Of a DNA stretch of 64,000 nucleotides, positions 7,952 through 17,764 are shown piece by piece. Origin of the DNA: Comamonas sp. 26 (GTDB lineage Bacteria; Pseudomonadota; Gammaproteobacteria; Burkholderiales; Burkholderiaceae_C); NCBI RefSeq assembly GCF_002754475.1, contig NZ_PEFL01000001.1, positions 2,604,001 to 2,668,000 on the forward strand, given 5' to 3'. The position numbers and the translations under genes were made by a program. How positions within the stretch are numbered: position 1 is the first letter of the stretch; the number at the start of each line of letters is the position of its first letter. The notes below the pieces were generated by a model. It did not search any database and was not told where the DNA came from. It was given only the letters and a program-made list of their open reading frames with translations.

Positions 7952-8692
7952 TTACATGTCATTGGCCGGGCGTCGCCCCTGCCCATGAACAATCACGATG
8001 GCAAAGTACGGGCAACGCTCGGGCGCATCGCGCAAGGGCATGACTTGCTGATCCGCCATGGTGCCGTTGATCACCAGCCAGCCCTGGTCAAGCTTGCCCA
8101 GCTCGGTCAGCAGTCCGCGAATACGGCCCAGGTGCCGCCCCACTTTCATGATGACCAAGGCGTCAGATCGCTCCATGTGCTGACGAAGCTGCGCGTCGGG
8201 CAAGGTAGCAGGCAGCACGCTCATGACGTCGTCGCCCCAGGTGACAGGAATCCCCGTCGCATGCCAGCACCCCACCATGCCAGGAATGCCCGGCAGAACC
8301 TCGACAGGCACCACGCCGGCCTGACGCAGACGCACATACAAATGCATGAAGGAGCCGTAGAAAAACGGGTCGCCTTCGCAGAGCACCACCACATCTTCGC
8401 TGCGCGTGAGTTCCGTCAGCCTGGATTGCCAGCCTAGATAGAAATCCGAGAGCTGCGCGATGTAGCGCGGATCGTCGTGCGGAATTTCGGTGGTCACCGG
8501 GTACTCCATCGGGTACTCGGTCACCTCGGCATGCAGCATGCCATTGACCAGTTGCCGCGCCTTGCCAGGGTGACCACGCTTGCGAAAGAAGGCCACATGC
8601 CGCGCATTGCGCAGCAGCCGGTCGGCCTTGACGCTCATGAGTTCCGGATCACCGGGGCCCAGTCCCACGCAGATGATTTTTCCGCTATTCAT
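7952..8692 (-). CDS. cobI: Precorrin-2 C(20)-methyltransferase CobI
   Basis: CobI methylates C-20 of precorrin-2 to precorrin-3A, the committed step towards corrins. The 246-residue protein shows GLGPGDPELM at 10-19, an EGDPFFYGSFMHLY segment at 106-119 and the LPGIPGMV loop at 133-140. The chosen ATG (8692) lies 11 nt after the cobH stop with an AAGGGG-type binding site; longer in-frame starts run back into cobH and add non-homologous residues. Confidence 0.94.
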   Translation of the reverse strand: MNSGKIICVGLGPGDPELMSVKADRLLRNARHVAFFRKRGHPGKARQLVNGMLHAEVTEYPMEYPVTTEIPHDDPRYIAQLSDFYLGWQSRLTELTRSEDVVVLCEGDPFFYGSFMHLYVRLRQAGVVPVEVLPGIPGMVGCWHATGIPVTWGDDVMSVLPATLPDAQLRQHMERSDALVIMKVGRHLGRIRGLLTELGKLDQGWLVINGTMADQQVMPLRDAPERCPYFAIVIVHGQGRRPANDM

Positions 8693-8703
8693 GGCAGCCC
8701 CCT

Positions 8704-9333
8704 TCACTCGATCACGCTGGCCAGCGCGTTGACGGCAGCCACCGTGATGGCAGAGCCTCCCAACCTGCCCTTCACCACGGCAAAGGGAATGCCTCCCCAT
8801 TGTTCCAGCGCATCCTTGGACTCTGCTGCACCCACAAAGCCCACGGGGCAGCCGATGATGGCCGCCGGACGCGGGCAGTCAGGGTCTTGCAGCATATTGA
8901 GCAGATGAAACAGCGCAGTGGGGGCGTTACCAATGGCCACAACAGCCCCGGCCAGATGCGGCCGCCACAGCTCCAATGCGGCAGCGCTGCGGGTGTTGCC
9001 CATCTGCTGCGCCAGCTCGGGCACCGCGCCATCGTTCAAGGTGCAGATGATGGGATTGCTGGCGGGCATGCGCTTGCGCGTGATGCCTTCGCTGACCATG
9101 CGGGCATCGCAAAGAACGGGAGCACCACGCTGCAGCGCCGCCTCAGCCACCACCGCAAAGTCGGGCGAGAAGCGGATATGCGCAGCCAGCTCGACCATGC
9201 CTGCGGCATGAATCATGCGGCAGGCCACACGTTCTTCAAGTGCGGTAAAGCGCTTCAGATCGGCTTCGCGGCGAATGATGGCAAAGGACTGCCGGTAAAT
9301 CTCTTCACCTTGGGTTTCGTATGTGTAGGTCAT
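8704..9333 (-). CDS. cobH: Precorrin-8X methylmutase CobH
   Basis: CobH moves the methyl group from C-11 to C-12 of precorrin-8X, producing hydrogenobyrinic acid. The 209-residue protein has the catalytic histidine in RMIHAAGMVELA (His42), the PVLCDARMVSEGI segment near 73-85 and a GCPVGFVGAAESK segment near 160. The start lies inside the 3' end of cobG (29-bp overlap), indicating translational coupling. Length and motifs fit a complete enzyme. Confidence 0.94.
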   Translation of the reverse strand: MTYTYETQGEEIYRQSFAIIRREADLKRFTALEERVACRMIHAAGMVELAAHIRFSPDFAVVAEAALQRGAPVLCDARMVSEGITRKRMPASNPIICTLNDGAVPELAQQMGNTRSAAALELWRPHLAGAVVAIGNAPTALFHLLNMLQDPDCPRPAAIIGCPVGFVGAAESKDALEQWGGIPFAVVKGRLGGSAITVAAVNALASVIE

Positions 9334-10597
9334 GAATGAGGGTCGAAATATGGCTCGGCTCTTGACGCAATGCCTGAGTCGAAATTTGAGAAAACGGTTG
9401 CCGGGGCAGGTTCGGCCAGCTCAGATTCAGCAGCGCTTGCCCTGAGTCACCGGCTGGTGCCTCGGTTGCAATCAAGACTGCCGTGGCCTCCGGCGAAAGC
9501 GCACAGCACTTGGCACAGCCGCTGACATGAACATGGGCCTGAGTCGGTACATGGGGTGCCAGCATCAGCGCCAGCTCCCGCGCCGCAAGCAATGCCTGAG
9601 TGCATTGCGGTGCCCCAGCGCAGGCGGAAACCCGCAAACGGGAATCGCTTGCCTCAGTGATCCAGTGCGCGGGCGAGGAAAACTGGGCGGCAATGGCCTC
9701 GTCCTCGCAGAACAAGGAACGCCATGGCGTCACGCGTACCTCCGTCTGTGGCGACATGGCTTTCACGGCCTCAAGCAAAGCCGCCGCGCTGATTCGGCCC
9801 ATGGGCACGCCGATCACACGACCGGCCTGCTTCAATCGACCAGGCAGGGCCGCAGCACCTGCAACCATGCAGCCAGCCTTGAACTCTGCACGTTGCAGAC
9901 ACGGCAAATTCAACGCACGCAGCGGCAGCAGCTGGCGCAAACGAGTGAAAGTGGGGGTGGGCATGGGCGCAATAGCTGTGCGCTCTTTGGCAAACCACAG
10001 CGCCACCGCCAATGCCGCCGCGACCACTTCGGATGCGCCGTCAAACGCATACCAGCCAGATTGCTCGCCCAGCGCCAGTCCGTAGCGCTCGTCCGCCGTC
10101 ACCCAGACGGATATATCGGCGGCAATACCCCGCATGCGGCGCTGTGCATCATCCACCGCCAGGCCAAATTTGCTGGGCAAAGCCTGCACTCCCTGACTTT
10201 TCAGGGCATTCGGCGAGAGTTGAGTAATCACTGCCTGCGACAGCAACAAGGCCAGGGCATGGGTCAAATCCGCACGCTGATAAAAAGGCGTGCAATGCAC
10301 GGCCGGAGCCTGATCGGCATCGGCGTCTGCAGGAACCAGTTGCGCCTCAACCAGTCTTGAGTGAACCAAGGGCAGTTGCGCTTGGCTAACGCCGCGCAAC
10401 TGCACGTTACCCAGCCTGGTCATCTCAATCTCGGGATGGGCACAGGACAGCGACAGCTCGGCCAGCACCGTCCATTGCTGGGCGCTGATGGATGCACAAT
10501 GCGGGCGCACGCGCACAATCCAGCCGTCCTGCGCCTGCATGGGGGCCCATACCGTCGGGCACCAACCCTGTACTTTGATGGCGGCACTCTTAGACAT
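9305..10597 (-). CDS. cobG: Precorrin-3B synthase CobG
   Basis: CobG uses oxygen to hydroxylate precorrin-3A and form the gamma-lactone of precorrin-3B, the defining step of the aerobic cobalamin pathway. The 430-residue protein is related to sulfite/nitrite reductases: the [4Fe-4S] cysteines appear as C326-x5-C332 and C361-x2-C364, with Cys365 also present. Repeated ferredoxin-like half domains lie upstream. The ATG at 10597 overlaps the end of the VWA chelatase frame by 8 nt; an upstream in-frame start would extend through that gene and is not supported. The 3' end overlaps cobH. Confidence 0.9.
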   Translation of the reverse strand: MSKSAAIKVQGWCPTVWAPMQAQDGWIVRVRPHCASISAQQWTVLAELSLSCAHPEIEMTRLGNVQLRGVSQAQLPLVHSRLVEAQLVPADADADQAPAVHCTPFYQRADLTHALALLLSQAVITQLSPNALKSQGVQALPSKFGLAVDDAQRRMRGIAADISVWVTADERYGLALGEQSGWYAFDGASEVVAAALAVALWFAKERTAIAPMPTPTFTRLRQLLPLRALNLPCLQRAEFKAGCMVAGAAALPGRLKQAGRVIGVPMGRISAAALLEAVKAMSPQTEVRVTPWRSLFCEDEAIAAQFSSPAHWITEASDSRLRVSACAGAPQCTQALLAARELALMLAPHVPTQAHVHVSGCAKCCALSPEATAVLIATEAPAGDSGQALLNLSWPNLPRQPFSQISTQALRQEPSHISTLIHDLHIRNPR

Positions 10598-12316
10598 AGA
10601 TGCCCTCGCCCAGACTAATTCTCTGTGCCTGCCAATGTTCGGCCAGCGCCTGACAACGCTGCAGCCGCAGCTTATCGAGCTCCAGATCAACAATCGTGCA
10701 ACGATCCATACCCTGCGGCTTTTCGGGTAATTGCGCAAAACGCCCATCGGTCAACAGCCAGACATGGGTCAAACGATCGGTTTTCTGGATGGCTGGCGCG
10801 AGCAATTTCAACCCAGACTCCAGAGGCGTTCCGCCGCTGCCGCCCAAAGGCGCAATCCAGCGGTCATTAAAGGCCTGAGCCTTACCGGGCTTGGCCAGCC
10901 AATAAGCGCCCTGGCCGCCAAAGCTGATCACCCCGACATGCTCGCGATCGCGATACGCCTGCTGCATCAGGGCCAGCAAACAGCCCTTGGCCCGGGCCAG
11001 CTTACCGGCAAGCAGCATGGAAGCCGACATATCGAGCAGCACCAGATGCACAACGGCAGAGCCGGTGCCATGCCTGCGATAGCGAAAATGCTCTGAAGCC
11101 AAGGATTGCGCACCTTTGCACGCCAGAGTCCTGACCCAGTCCATACGCTGATGATTGATGGCTTGCGACCGCCCTTTCAAGACAGGGCTCAGTCCGCGCC
11201 CTGTTCTGGTTTTACCGGGATGAACAGGACGCGTCAGGCTTTTTTTGTGTGTAGCGGCCTTAGCTCTTTGATGGATTGAATCCCAACTTGCTGCGGCGCG
11301 GCCATGCCGCCCCAGCCATCGGAGTTCGCAGCACCGCCACTACCCTGTGCAGCATCGACCGACGCTGCAGGCGGCTCGGGTTGGCTCTGGGCTTGCGAAT
11401 CTTCGGGCTGCGACTGCGGCTTTTCAGCAGGCGGAACCGGTGGGTGAACCTGAGGATGACGGCGATGAGCCAGGGCCAGCTCTGCCACCTTGGTCACATC
11501 AGAACCGGCCACCTCGGCGCGGCCCTGCAAAGCCGCATGTGCACGAGCGGCACGCAGCATGACCAGATCGGCGCGCACCCCCTCGACTTGCGCCTGCTGG
11601 CAGAGATCGGCCACCTGATCGAACACCGATTCAGGCCAGCTCACCACATCAAGCCTTGCTCTGGCCTGAACAACATTAGCGGCCAGCTGTGCTTGTGCAT
11701 CGGCATGACGGGCGACAAACAAGGTCGGATCCGCATCAAACGCCATGCGGGTGCGCACAATGCGCTTGCGGGCTTGTGCATCAGGCACGTTAGCCAGACG
11801 CACAAAAAGGCCGAATCGGTCCAGCAGTTGCGGGCGTAGCTGGCCCTCTTCCGGGTTCATGGTGCCCACCAAAGCCATCCGGGCCGCATGCTGATGCGAT
11901 ACACCATCGCGTTCGACGCGATTGATGCCGCTGGCACTGACATCCAGCAGCAGATCCACCAAGCCATCGGGCAGCAGATTCACCTCGTCCACATACAGCA
12001 GGCCCTGATGCGCCTGAGCCAGCAAACCGGGCCTGAACTGCACTTCGGAATGCTTGAGCACGGCCTGCAAATCCAGCGAGCCCTGCAGCTGCTCTTCGGT
12101 CGTACCCAGCGGCAGGTTCACAAAGCGGCCTGCGGGCAGCAGATCGGCCAACGCACGGGCCGCCGTGGACTTGGCGGTGCCGCGCGGCCCTTCTACCAGC
12201 ACACCGCCCAATAACGGGTCTACCGCCAGCAGCAGCAAAGCCAGCTGCAACTGAGGCTGGCCTTCAATCGCCGTGAACGGGAAACACGGCATCTCGTTTT
12301 TGGGTGCAGCGCTCAT
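10590..12316 (-). CDS. chlD: ChlD-like medium subunit of cobalt chelatase, made by -1 frameshift
   Basis: A -1 slip on the A7 run at 11240-11246 joins the AAA+ frame beginning at 12316 to a second frame ending at 10590. The product is 575 residues: AAA+ domain, Pro/Gln-rich linker (about 280-358), then a von Willebrand A domain with the MIDAS motif DMSAS (Asp429, Ser431, Ser433). That is the architecture of ChlD/BchD, the medium subunit that pairs with an AAA+ small subunit to drive metal insertion. Without the shift the second frame has no good start: only a TTG at 11178-11180 without a clear binding site. The frame immediately upstream encodes conserved-looking linker (RPVHPGKTRTGRGLSPVLKG), which supports continuous translation from the AAA+ part. 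Partner is CobN. Confidence 0.8.
11196..11246 (-). promoter_or_regulatory. -1 programmed ribosomal frameshift signal
   Basis: The heptamer A-AAA-AAA (11246 down to 11240) is read as two lysine codons just before GCC TGA (stop 11234-11236). A 7-nt spacer (GCCTGAC) is followed by a stem of 11 pairs: GCGTCCTGTTC (11232-11222) with GAACAGGGCGC (11206-11196), one G-U pair, 15-nt loop. Slippery heptamer, spacing and stem are the three parts of a classical -1 signal, as in dnaX. Efficiency cannot be judged from sequence. Confidence 0.82.
11234..12316 (-). CDS. chlI: ChlI-like AAA+ small subunit of cobalt chelatase (unshifted product)
   Basis: Standard decoding gives a 360-residue AAA+ ATPase: Walker A GPRGTAKST at 43-51, Walker B GLLYVDEVN at 105-113 and an arginine-containing LLDRFGLFVRL segment near 163-173. 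It resembles magnesium chelatase ChlI and should act as the ATP-hydrolysing small subunit of the CobN cobalt chelatase. It continues through a Pro/Gln-rich linker that is otherwise typical of ChlD, and stops right after an A7 run, consistent with being the truncated product of a recoded chlD. The ATG overlaps the cobN stop by 4 nt (ATGA). No separate cobS or cobT is seen. Confidence 0.88.
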   Translation of the reverse strand: MSAAPKNEMPCFPFTAIEGQPQLQLALLLLAVDPLLGGVLVEGPRGTAKSTAARALADLLPAGRFVNLPLGTTEEQLQGSLDLQAVLKHSEVQFRPGLLAQAHQGLLYVDEVNLLPDGLVDLLLDVSASGINRVERDGVSHQHAARMALVGTMNPEEGQLRPQLLDRFGLFVRLANVPDAQARKRIVRTRMAFDADPTLFVARHADAQAQLAANVVQARARLDVVSWPESVFDQVADLCQQAQVEGVRADLVMLRAARAHAALQGRAEVAGSDVTKVAELALAHRRHPQVHPPVPPAEKPQSQPEDSQAQSQPEPPAASVDAAQGSGGAANSDGWGGMAAPQQVGIQSIKELRPLHTKKA

Positions 12317-15300
12317 CGCATCTCCAGCATCTGCTCGGTCTGCAGCAAATGCTGCTCCAGCATGGGTTGATAGTCAGCGGCGTCTTGCCACAAGCCACGC
12401 TGAATGGCTTCCAGCAGGCGCTCACACATGCCTTGAAAGGCCTGCGGGTTGTGCTTTTGCATGAAGGCCCGGGTGTGCTCATCGCTCACAAAAGCATCGG
12501 TGACGCGGGCATATTGGTCATCGCGCACCACACGGGCCGTGGCGTCAAAGGCAAACAGATAGTCCACGGTGGCCGCGATCTCAAACGCACCTTTGTAGCC
12601 ATGGCGCTTGACGCCATCTATCCACTTGGGATTGGTCACGCGAGAGCGCACCACGCGGCTGATCTCCTCCTGCAAGGTGCGCATGCGCGGCGATTCGGGG
12701 TTGCTGTGATCCCCAAAGTACAGGGCCGGCTGCTGGCCGCTGAAATGACGCACCGCCGCCGCCATGCCGCCCTGAAACTGGTAGTAATCGTCAGAGTCCA
12801 GCAGATCATGCTCGCGGTTGTCCTGGTTGTGCACCACCAGCTGCATATCGGAGAGCCTGCGCACAAAGGTCTCCGGCACGGCCGTGCCGTCATCCTTTTG
12901 CCCATAGGCATAGGCGCCCCAGTTGCGATAGGCCGTGGCCAGGTCTTCATCGCTGTCCCAGTTGCGCCCGTCTATCAGACCCTGCAAACCCGCGCCATAG
13001 CTGCCGGGCTTGGCACCAAAGACACGCATACCGGCCTGATGGCGGGCATCTGCCTGCTCCATGCCCTGCGCGCTCAGCAACTGAGCCTCACGCAGCACGC
13101 GCGCCCGTATGGGGTTGGTGAACTCGTCCTCGTCCTCCAGCGCCGCGACCTTCTGCACGGCGGCATCAAACAGGCGAATGACATTGGTGAACGCATCGCG
13201 AAAAAAGCCGGACACACGCAGCGTCACATCCACGCGCGGACGCCCCACCACCGACATGGGCAGTACTTCGAAATCACTGACACGCCAGCTGCCGTCCGCC
13301 CAGGTCGGGCGCACACCCAGCAAGGCCAGGGCCTGGGCGATATCGTCGCCGCCGGTGCGCATGGTGGCAGTGCCCCAGACCGACAGGCCGATGGACTTCG
13401 GATATTCGCCATGCTCTTGCGCATATTTCTCCACCAGCAAATTGGCGGATTTCAACCCCAGCGTCCAGCTCGTAGGTGTGGGGACCGAGCGCGTATTGAC
13501 CGAGAAAAAATTGCGCCCAGTGGGCAGCACATCGGGCCTGCCACGCGTGGGGGCACCGCTGGGGCCCGCCGGAACAAAGCGCCCGGCCAGACCGCGCATC
13601 AGCTGCAGCAACTCCTGCGGACCGCATTGATTGAGACGCGGGCGCAGGTCTTGCTCCACGCGCTGCAGCACCGCATGGGTTTGAACGAAATAAGGCTCTA
13701 GCGCTTTATGGACAGGCGCATCACGCTCCAGTATCGATAGCGCAAGCAGCTCCAGTCGCTCGCGCGTATCGCCGGTATTGCGCCAGCTTTGCTCATCCAT
13801 CTGCACCAGCAATGCTGGGCGATTACCAGTCCATGGCTGCGCCCAGTCGGCATCCAGCGGATCAAAGTCAGCACCCAGCTTCAAATCCTGCGCCAGGGCG
13901 CGAATCAGGCTGGCATGGCTGCCCTTGCCATTGCCCACGGGGTGGCGCGCCAGCGCCAGCAAGGTGTCGCGCTCCAGCCGGTCCTGCGGCGAACAGCCAA
14001 AGATATGCAGCCCGTCGCGTATCTGGCTTTCCTTGAGCTCGCACAGATAGGCATCGGTCTTGTTGAGCAAAAGCTGCTCGTCCTCTTCCGATCGCGGCGC
14101 AGCCAGCCCCAGATCCTGGTGCAGGTCGTGCGTCACGATATGCTCCAGAATCTGCTTGCGCAGGAGCTTGGCACGCCGCCCATCCAGCGTCACGGCTTCG
14201 TAGTACTCGTCCACCATGCGCTCCAGATCACGCGTCGCGCCATAGCTTTCGGCGCGCGTCAGCGGCGGCATCAGGTGATCGATGATGACGGCCTGGGCAC
14301 GGCGCTTGGCCTGCGTTCCCTCACCCGGATCGTTGACGATGAAGGGATACAGATGCGGCATGGGCCCAAAGACCAGGTCAGGCCAGCAGGTCTGTGACAG
14401 CGCCACGCTTTTGCCCGGCAGCCATTCCATATTGCCGTGCTTGCCCACATGCACAAAAGCATCTGCGGCCCATGCGCTGCGCAGCCAGAAGTAAAACGCC
14501 AGGTAGTAGTGCGGCGGCACCAGATCGGGGTCGTGGTAGCTGGCCATGGCATCGAGCTGGTAGCCACGCGCGGGCTGTATGCCCACAAACACCTGCCCCA
14601 GACGCAGGCCCGCAATCATGAAGCGGCTGTTGCGCAGCATGGGGTCTTGCTGGGGCATTCCCCAGCGTTGCAAGATGGCCTGCCGGTTTTCATCGGGTAG
14701 GCCATCAAAAAAGCGTTGATAGCTCTCCAGATCCAGACTTTGCCAAGCAGGCCGCAGCTGCCAGGAATCCGGATCGTTGGTAACACCATGCTGCAGCGAT
14801 TCCATCAGCGCATCGCCATCGGCAGGCAAGGCATCCAGCGCATAACCCTGGCGCTCCAGCTCCTGCAGGATTTGAATGACCGAGGCCGGTGTATCCAGCC
14901 CCACGCCATTGCCGATGCGCCCTTCCTTGGTCGGGTAGTTGGCCAGAATCAACGCCAGGCGTTTGTCGGCATTGGACTTGGCTCGCAGGTCGCACCAGCG
15001 CTTGGCCAGCTCCACCACAAAGCCCATGCGTTCTGCATGCGCCTGGTACTGCACCACATCGGACTGCGTGAGTTCGCTGCGGTGCGACAACCCCTTGAAA
15101 CTGATGGCCCGCGTGATGATGCGCCCATCCACCTCGGGCATGGCGACATGCATGGCAATGTCGCGTGGCTGCAGACCATGCGCATCATTGAGCCAGCTTT
15201 GCTCGTTGCCGCCCGACAGAATCAGTTGCAGCACCGGAATATCGCCAGCCAGCGCATGATCGCCCGGGGCCTCTAGAGAAGACTGGGAAAACGCAGTTGT

Positions 15301-16134
15301 ATTGAGAATTAGCGCCACCTGATGCTCGGCGCAAAGGCCATGCAGCATTTCCAGACAGGCCGCATCCTTGAGTGACAGCAACGCCAATGGCAAGGGGTTC
15401 AAGCCATTGGCCAGCAGTTGCGCGCACAAAGCATCAAAAACCTGGGTGTTGCCAGACTGCAAATGCGCGCGGTAGAAGACCACCAGCACCACGGGTGCGC
15501 CAGCTTGCCAGCGTATGCCCCTGTCCGTGCCCGTGCCTTGCTGCCAGTCCTGCACCGAAGCGCGCCCATCCGGGTGATACACCGAGACTGCAGGCAGCGG
15601 TCTTGGCGGCAATGGCTGCTGCTGCCCCTGCAGGAATTCGTGCCACAGATAACAGAACAGCTCACGCGCATTGGCCACACCGCCCTCACGCAGATAGCGC
15701 CACAACGTGCGACATTGCTCCTTGCTGGCCGTGCTTTTTTGCAGCAAATTCAGGTCTTCGGTGGTATCGCCCGAGAACATCACCAGCGCAATGCCTTTGC
15801 CGCGGCAAATTTCGCGCACGCGATCCGTGCCATAAGGCCAGTAGCTTTCACCGCCCAGATGGTCAATCACAATGACTTTGGCATGCTGCAGCACCTCGTC
15901 GACATACAGATCGACCGAGGCAGGCTGGCGCAAATACATCAGATTGGCCAGGCGCACCGTAGGCAACTGCTCGCCGTTCACTCCCGATTGCAGCTGCGCA
16001 TACGCATCGGCCAGCAGCGCCAGCGTGGTATCCGCCGCGCTCAGAATCACGATCTGGCCGGGCGTCTGCTCCATGCTGGCGACAAAGGCTTCATCATCGA
16101 CAAAGCCACCGGGTTGAACGGCAAGCAGATGCAT
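12313..16134 (-). CDS. cobN: Cobaltochelatase large subunit CobN
   Basis: CobN is the large catalytic subunit that binds hydrogenobyrinate a,c-diamide and cobalt during ATP-driven cobalt insertion. The 1273-residue sequence shows the CobN/ChlH-type domain, including FVHVGKHGNMEWLPGKSVAL near 560-580, the YGARPGVPTPT-like region replaced here by VGVDTPASVIQI near 415, and the long C-terminal WGTATMRTGGDDIAQALALL segment with its conserved ring-binding residues. Its ATG overlaps the cobW stop by one base (TGATG at 16132-16136), and its stop overlaps the chlI start. The three chelatase subunits are thus encoded in a coupled cobN-chlI/D unit. Confidence 0.94.
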   Translation of the reverse strand: MHLLAVQPGGFVDDEAFVASMEQTPGQIVILSAADTTLALLADAYAQLQSGVNGEQLPTVRLANLMYLRQPASVDLYVDEVLQHAKVIVIDHLGGESYWPYGTDRVREICRGKGIALVMFSGDTTEDLNLLQKSTASKEQCRTLWRYLREGGVANARELFCYLWHEFLQGQQQPLPPRPLPAVSVYHPDGRASVQDWQQGTGTDRGIRWQAGAPVVLVVFYRAHLQSGNTQVFDALCAQLLANGLNPLPLALLSLKDAACLEMLHGLCAEHQVALILNTTAFSQSSLEAPGDHALAGDIPVLQLILSGGNEQSWLNDAHGLQPRDIAMHVAMPEVDGRIITRAISFKGLSHRSELTQSDVVQYQAHAERMGFVVELAKRWCDLRAKSNADKRLALILANYPTKEGRIGNGVGLDTPASVIQILQELERQGYALDALPADGDALMESLQHGVTNDPDSWQLRPAWQSLDLESYQRFFDGLPDENRQAILQRWGMPQQDPMLRNSRFMIAGLRLGQVFVGIQPARGYQLDAMASYHDPDLVPPHYYLAFYFWLRSAWAADAFVHVGKHGNMEWLPGKSVALSQTCWPDLVFGPMPHLYPFIVNDPGEGTQAKRRAQAVIIDHLMPPLTRAESYGATRDLERMVDEYYEAVTLDGRRAKLLRKQILEHIVTHDLHQDLGLAAPRSEEDEQLLLNKTDAYLCELKESQIRDGLHIFGCSPQDRLERDTLLALARHPVGNGKGSHASLIRALAQDLKLGADFDPLDADWAQPWTGNRPALLVQMDEQSWRNTGDTRERLELLALSILERDAPVHKALEPYFVQTHAVLQRVEQDLRPRLNQCGPQELLQLMRGLAGRFVPAGPSGAPTRGRPDVLPTGRNFFSVNTRSVPTPTSWTLGLKSANLLVEKYAQEHGEYPKSIGLSVWGTATMRTGGDDIAQALALLGVRPTWADGSWRVSDFEVLPMSVVGRPRVDVTLRVSGFFRDAFTNVIRLFDAAVQKVAALEDEDEFTNPIRARVLREAQLLSAQGMEQADARHQAGMRVFGAKPGSYGAGLQGLIDGRNWDSDEDLATAYRNWGAYAYGQKDDGTAVPETFVRRLSDMQLVVHNQDNREHDLLDSDDYYQFQGGMAAAVRHFSGQQPALYFGDHSNPESPRMRTLQEEISRVVRSRVTNPKWIDGVKRHGYKGAFEIAATVDYLFAFDATARVVRDDQYARVTDAFVSDEHTRAFMQKHNPQAFQGMCERLLEAIQRGLWQDAADYQPMLEQHLLQTEQMLEMR

Positions 16135-17219
16135 CAGATCGCTCCGACCGACAGGGCGTTCAACTCGGCATTGATGGCGCTTTCATCAAAGTCATGACCG
16201 ATGAAGACCAGATAGGTCTGACGCTCTTCGTCTGCACGCCACATGCGGTCAAAGTAGCTGTCAAAGCGCTTGCCCACTCCATGCACCACCAGCCGCATAG
16301 CCTTGCCGGGCAAAGCCACAAAGCCTTTGATGCGGTAGACCGTGTGCTCAGCCACGATCTTTTCCATGGCCTGAAACAAGGCTTCGCGCTCAAGCTCGGG
16401 CAGCTTGATGACGATGGAGTCAAAGTCGTCGTGGTCATGTTCATCATGGGCATGACCTTCTTCGTGCTCATGGTGGCCTATGCGCTGGTCAATCGTATCT
16501 TCTGATGCGCTGGACAGACCCAGCACCACATCCAGATCAATACGGCCATGGTCGGCGGCCACAATCTTGACCTGCGCGGGCACTTCCTCGCGCACGATTT
16601 CTTCGACCCGGGCGCGATCTTCGGCGCTGGCCTGATCCAGCTTGGTCAGCACCACCAGGTCGGCAGAGATCAACTGGTCTTCAAACAACTCATGCAGCGG
16701 CGATTCGTGATCGAGATTCGGGTCCTGCTTGCGCTGCGCATCCACCGCTGCCGGGTTGGCGGCAAACTGGCCAGCTGCGGTGGCGGGAACATCGACCACG
16801 GTAATCACGGCATCCACCGTGCAGGCGTTCTTGATCTCGGGCCAGTTAAAGGCCTGGACCAGCGGCTTGGGCAAAGCCAGACCACTGGTCTCGATGAGGA
16901 TATGGTCGATCTCACCGCGTCGCTCGATCAGCTCGCGCATGACAGGGTAGAACTCTTCCTGCACCGTGCAGCACAGGCAGCCATTGGCCAGCTCATAGAG
17001 CTTGCCGCCCTGCTCGCCGGCCTCGCTCAATTCATCCTCGCATCCAATGCCACAGGCGCGCAAAATATCGCCGTCAATGCCCAGCTCGCCAAACTCATTA
17101 ACGATCACGGCAATGCGGCGACCGTTGGCGTTTTGCAAAATATGGCGCAACAAAGTCGTTTTGCCGCTACCCAGAAAGCCAGTCACGATGGTGGCGGGGA
17201 TTTTTTGGCTGTTCTTCAA
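16134..17219 (-). CDS. cobW: CobW, G3E-family metal-handling GTPase
   Basis: CobW is a G3E GTPase (COG0523) thought to deliver cobalt to the chelatase. Seen in the 361-residue product: Walker A GFLGSGKT at 14-21, the metal-binding CLCC at 81-84 following NG, an IETSGLALP segment, the base-specificity motif TKLD and a histidine-rich loop ([17 protein letters not shown]) that probably binds metal, then the CobW C-terminal domain. I choose a TTG start (17217-17219) because AGGAG lies 7 nt upstream and homologues begin a few residues before [11 protein letters not shown]. An open frame extends to 17375 but the added residues are non-homologous. It is first of the chelatase block, downstream of a cobalamin riboswitch. 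Confidence 0.88.
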   Translation of the reverse strand: MKNSQKIPATIVTGFLGSGKTTLLRHILQNANGRRIAVIVNEFGELGIDGDILRACGIGCEDELSEAGEQGGKLYELANGCLCCTVQEEFYPVMRELIERRGEIDHILIETSGLALPKPLVQAFNWPEIKNACTVDAVITVVDVPATAAGQFAANPAAVDAQRKQDPNLDHESPLHELFEDQLISADLVVLTKLDQASAEDRARVEEIVREEVPAQVKIVAADHGRIDLDVVLGLSSASEDTIDQRIGHHEHEEGHAHDEHDHDDFDSIVIKLPELEREALFQAMEKIVAEHTVYRIKGFVALPGKAMRLVVHGVGKRFDSYFDRMWRADEERQTYLVFIGHDFDESAINAELNALSVGAI

Positions 17220-17393
17220 AGCTCTACTCCTGAAATTCAGTTTGAGACGAAGCCGCTGGTTCTTGCTCGTTGTCTCAGCGGCAGTACCGGCTTGCAGTGC
17301 ATGTGACTCACTCAGGCTCATGCGCTCTTGAGGAGCCACGTGGCTTGTCGTCAAAGGCGCGCAGCTCTGCCGCAAAGCCTTTGATGGCTTGCG

Positions 17394-17636
17394 CTACAAG
17401 GTATGGATGAGTGCTGCGCTGCCTATGCGGGCCAAAGTCATGGGGTGACCATCAGCAGACGCAGAGGTACGCCGCAGATCTCGCAGAAAACGCAGTGGGA
17501 TGGGCTTTGCCCAGACGCCATTGAAAATGGACGTCATGCAGCGCTTTGCAGACAGGTTGTCTGCAGGCGGTTTGCCGGCTGGCTTGTTTGGATGCGTCAT
17601 GCATTGCGCATGCGCTTGAATGAACTGTTCGTCCAT
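17394..17636 (-). CDS. Small protein of unknown function between riboswitch and cobW (80 aa)
   Basis: ATG 17636 is preceded by GGGGAGAGC, a strong ribosome binding site, and the frame runs 80 codons. The product is basic, with three cysteines (11, 12 not adjacent; CMTH early and RCMT near residue 33) and a central IFNGVWAKPIPLRFLRDLRR segment that looks like a structured domain rather than random sequence. No family is recognised and no membrane segment is clear. It is the first frame after the cobalamin riboswitch and lies about 175 nt before cobW, so if real it should be repressed by B12. A competing frame (17452-17826) is less convincing. Confidence 0.4.
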   Translation of the reverse strand: MDEQFIQAHAQCMTHPNKPAGKPPADNLSAKRCMTSIFNGVWAKPIPLRFLRDLRRTSASADGHPMTLARIGSAALIHTL

Positions 17637-17764
17637 GCTCTCCCCGAGCTAAAGGCGATAAAACCCATTCCGAGGAGCGAACGACAGCCAGCAAAACTAT
17701 GAAGCGCATCAGAGTACACATAGCTTCGCCCGCGAACACCACGCCCCGTGGAACAAGACCGAGA

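Noticed and set aside
12304..13701. Long plus-strand open frame (465 codons) opposite cobN
   Set aside because: Antisense shadow of cobN; composition reflects the GC-rich complementary strand and no domain is present.
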